A program made the translations under genes and the position numbers. The notes under the pieces were generated by a model. The model was not told the origin of the DNA. It was given only the letters and a program-made list of their open reading frames with translations, and made no database searches. Below are positions 1 to 64,000 of a stretch of 64,000 nucleotides of DNA, piece after piece. Source of the stretch: Serinus canaria (Eukaryota; Chordata; Aves; Passeriformes; Fringillidae); contig NC_066315.1 in NCBI RefSeq assembly GCF_022539315.1, positions 92,730,990-92,794,989 on the forward strand, read 5' to 3'. Numbering within the stretch: the first letter of the stretch is position 1; each line of letters starts with the position of its first letter.

Positions 1-612
1 AGATACTGGCCTGAACAAAGCACTTGTCTAGTACAGCCCAATATTCCTAACAAGAACATTCTATAATACAATTAAGAACTTAGACACACCACTAATTTTT
101 TTAAAAGACTTGGAAGTATTAGATTGCTCATAATCTGGAGAAAACAGAGAAAATATCACTAGACAACAGCAATAATATAAAGACATTTTAAAATAAATGC
201 TCCCTCTATCACTTGTACTTACATGACAGAGCATCTACAAATGAAATGGTAAGACTGTAAAGCAGATAACTTCCGAGATAGCAAAAGATTATCTGGAAAT
301 CAGGATTAGCCTTGATGATATTCATATGCAAATAAAGTAAGTGAAATCTTTTCCTGACACTACTACTTGCATGAAAGGCATTAACATTTTTCATTCTGTA
401 GTCAACATATGCATTAAAATCCTCTCCATGCTCCAGAAGAGAGTTCTCTATCTGTGCATACATTATCACTTAGACTCCCTCTCTCAGATGCACACCTCTC
501 ACACTGTAAAGGGAAAGCAAAGACAAAGGGCTAATAGGTACCTTTTGTTATTATCACAGAAAGTTCAAAACAAAAGGAGTTTAGAGAACTATCAACTGTT
601 ATTACCAAATAC
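1..612 (-). other. Intron 30 (partial)
   Basis: AT-rich intron starting at the GTATTT donor. The acceptor lies beyond the left edge. No exon matching the known C-terminal fingers, and no repeat, seen. Confidence 0.8.
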
Positions 613-63953
<63,341 letters not shown>

Positions 63954-64000
63954 GGCCGCCCCCAACCCGTCCCTCCCGCCCCCCCCCCCCGGCGCACGCA

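Noticed and set aside
209..469. Minus-strand open frame that might have been the next ZNF236 exon
   Set aside because: Contains no C2H2 pattern and does not fit the expected continuation (EHMQTH) of finger 27.

Overview
The window is one stretch of a bird genome. It is AT-rich vertebrate DNA with long introns and GT-AG splicing. It carries several CR1 LINE fragments of the avian type and two solo retroviral LTRs. No bacterial, organellar or second protein-coding locus was recognised.

Almost the whole window is a single gene on the minus strand, read right to left: the avian orthologue of ZNF236, a giant C2H2 zinc-finger protein. The 5' end lies in a CpG island at the right edge (about 63436-64000), with a start codon at 63953. 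Thirty coding exons can be traced from there to position 613. All have GT donors and AG acceptors, every intron phase joins, and the exons total 5352 nt (1784 codons) with no stop. The gene leaves the window on the left inside finger 27, so the last exon(s), about four fingers' worth, lie outside.

Layout along the protein: exon 1 is a short Gly/Glu-rich start. Exons 2-7 encode fingers 1-9. Exons 8-10 are a Q/S/T-rich linker ending in a lysine-rich patch. Exons 11-14 encode fingers 10-17. Exons 15-18 are an acidic, Q-rich linker. Exons 18-23 encode fingers 18-25. Exons 23-29 are a long S/T/Q/L-rich, finger-free region with a degenerate hydrophobic repeat. Exon 30 encodes finger 26 and most of 27. 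Fingers 10-25 form four related four-finger modules in the mirrored order A-B-B'-A'.

The introns hold at least six CR1 fragments, a solo LTR with a perfect 6-bp target duplication (44597-45115), an ERVL-like solo LTR (about 59880-60454), a (GA)22 microsatellite, small tandem repeats and a 22-bp palindrome. Two frame-neutral exons (exon 8, 24 codons; exon 27, 51 codons) are absent from the human protein as I remember it and may be alternative or lineage-specific. I found no new defence, mobile or enzymatic system.
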